NCBI RefSeq assembly: GCF_014236795.1
Contig: NZ_CP049017.1
Span: 2,830,001-2,894,000 of the forward strand
DNA length: 64,000 nucleotides
Source: Xanthomonas theicola
GTDB taxonomy: Bacteria > Pseudomonadota > Gammaproteobacteria > Xanthomonadales > Xanthomonadaceae
Reading direction: 5' to 3'
Shown: piece after piece, positions 63,101 through 64,000 of the stretch
Position numbering within the stretch: position 1 is the stretch's first letter
How the letters are laid out: each line of letters opens with the position of its first letter
The notes under the pieces: generated by a model
Seen by the model: the letters and a program-made list of their open reading frames with translations, nothing else
Databases searched by the model: none
Told to the model about the DNA's origin: nothing
Program-made: the position numbers and the translations under genes

Positions 63101-64000
63101 ATGCCGCAGCCACGCAAGTCGATGAACTTTCTCGCCGCCACGGCGCCGCGCCATGCCGAATCGCTGCGGCGCAGCACGCGGTTTGCGCAGCATCCGGCCG
63201 CCACGCGCGCGGTGCGGCAACGGGTGGCGGCCGCCGTGTGCGGCGCGTTGCTGGCGTGGACCGGCGCCGCCCCCGGCGCGCGGCCAGCGCCACCGCCGGG
63301 CGATGTGCAGGTCTGGATCACCACCCAGGACCATCGCCTGGCGCTCGCGCCGGCGACGGCCGCGGCCTGGGAAACCGGGACCGCCGCCGACATCCGCATC
63401 GACCCCGCGGCGCGGCGCCAGCGCATGCTCGGGTTCGGCGCGTCCATCACCGACTCCTCCGCCTGGGTGCTGCAGCAGTTGCCGGCTGCGCGGCGCGCGG
63501 CGCTGATGCGCGAACTGTTCGGCCGCGCGGACGGCGGCCTGGGCCTGAGCTTCGCGCGGCTGACCATCGGCGCGTCGGATTTCTCGCGCCGCCACTACAG
63601 CCTCGACGACACGCCGGACAACGCGCCCGATCCGGCGCTGGCGCATTTCAGCATCGCCGCCAACCGCGACGACGTGCTGCCGGTCGCGCGACAGGCGCTG
63701 GCGATCAATCCCGAGCTGAAGATCATGGCCTCGCCATGGAGCGCGCCGGCCTGGATGAAGACCAGCGGCAGCCTGATCGGCGGCACGCTCAAGCCCGAGC
63801 ACTACGACGCCTTCGCCCGCTATCTGCTGCGCTACGTCGATGCCTATGCGCAGGCCGGCGTGCCGATCTTCGCGCTGACCCTGCAGAACGAGCCGGGCTT
63901 CACCCCGGCGGACTATCCGGGCATGCGCCTGCAGGCCGCGCAGCGCGCGCAACTGATCGGCCGCCACCTCGGCCCGCTGCTCGACGCGCGCGGCGGCGCG
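63101..64000 (+). CDS. Glycoside hydrolase family 30 enzyme (partial, runs off the window)
   Basis: The open frame from ATG 63101 (GGAG seven bases upstream) has no stop before the window ends, giving 300 residues. A basic and hydrophobic N-terminus (VRQRVAAAVCGALLAWTGAA) acts as signal. The GH30 landmarks are MLGFGASITDSSAWVLQQLP, LSFARLTIGASDFS, IMASPWSAPAWMKTSG and TLQNEPGF with the acid/base Glu. The nucleophile Glu lies beyond the window. Likely activity is on beta-1,6-glucan or a similar beta-glucan. It is divergent from the TonB receptor and probably shares its operator. Confidence 0.9.
   Translation, partial: MPQPRKSMNFLAATAPRHAESLRRSTRFAQHPAATRAVRQRVAAAVCGALLAWTGAAPGARPAPPPGDVQVWITTQDHRLALAPATAAAWETGTAADIRIDPAARRQRMLGFGASITDSSAWVLQQLPAARRAALMRELFGRADGGLGLSFARLTIGASDFSRRHYSLDDTPDNAPDPALAHFSIAANRDDVLPVARQALAINPELKIMASPWSAPAWMKTSGSLIGGTLKPEHYDAFARYLLRYVDAYAQAGVPIFALTLQNEPGFTPADYPGMRLQAAQRAQLIGRHLGPLLDARGGA

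Noticed and set aside
60183..63125. 980-codon frame opposite the TonB receptor
   Set aside because: Repetitive Val/Ala/Gln/Asp text typical of an antisense shadow.

Overview
The window comes from a high-GC (clearly above 65 percent) gammaproteobacterial chromosome of the Xanthomonadaceae, most probably Xanthomonas. The evidence is the unbroken housekeeping order rpsB-tsf-(HDOD-GGDEF)-pyrH-frr-uppS-cdsA-dxr-rseP-bamA-lpxD-fabZ-lpxA-lpxB-rnhB-dnaE-accA, the asnB/dapE/dapD/glnD/map block, a carbohydrate TonB-receptor locus with GH3 and GH30 enzymes, and a candidate secreted effector on low-GC DNA. No tRNA, rRNA, CRISPR array or intact insertion sequence was seen.

Layout. 1-326: end of a beta-helix protein. 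490-8618 (minus strand): map, glnD, dapD, an ArsC/Spx-like gene and dapE, then asnB behind a short Asn-rich leader ORF and a mutually exclusive hairpin pair. This looks like a ribosome-mediated attenuator for asparagine synthase. 8896-14817: a chaperone-usher (Csu-type) pilus locus with pilin, chaperone, usher and two-domain tip adhesin, followed by a second chaperone and a small secreted protein. 14829-40229: the translation, envelope and lipid A housekeeping cluster. It is interrupted at 18.6-20.9 kb by a low-GC putative effector gene, which sits between duplicated fragments of its two neighbours, and at 21.8-22.7 kb by IS630- and IS5-type remnants. A family of GGGACTC-type heptamer repeats, mostly in inverted pairs, is scattered from 21.7 to 39.8 kb. 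It reaches into the ends of lpxB and rnhB and abuts the frr promoter. 40312-48607: single metabolic and regulatory genes (methyltransferase, intracellular PHB depolymerase, periplasmic cyclophilin, DinB-like remnant, EamA exporter with divergent LysR, DUF885 lipoprotein). 49114-54006: a tandem array of lipoprotein genes (putative immunity) and DUF2235/Tle1-like lipase genes (putative antibacterial toxins). It contains a decayed immunity copy, one truncated toxin and one full toxin, followed by a coiled-coil membrane protein. 54029-57437: an ABC exporter, an FtrA/GlxA-type regulator and a divergent rhodanese. 57676-64000: GH3 enzyme and TonB receptor (minus strand), diverging from a GH30 gene (plus strand) around a perfect TGACAGCGCTGTCA palindrome.

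Most exciting items: the asnB attenuator, the toxin/immunity array, the effector insertion with its flanking duplication, and the heptamer-hairpin repeat family. All functional assignments rest on reading motifs and context; no database search was possible.
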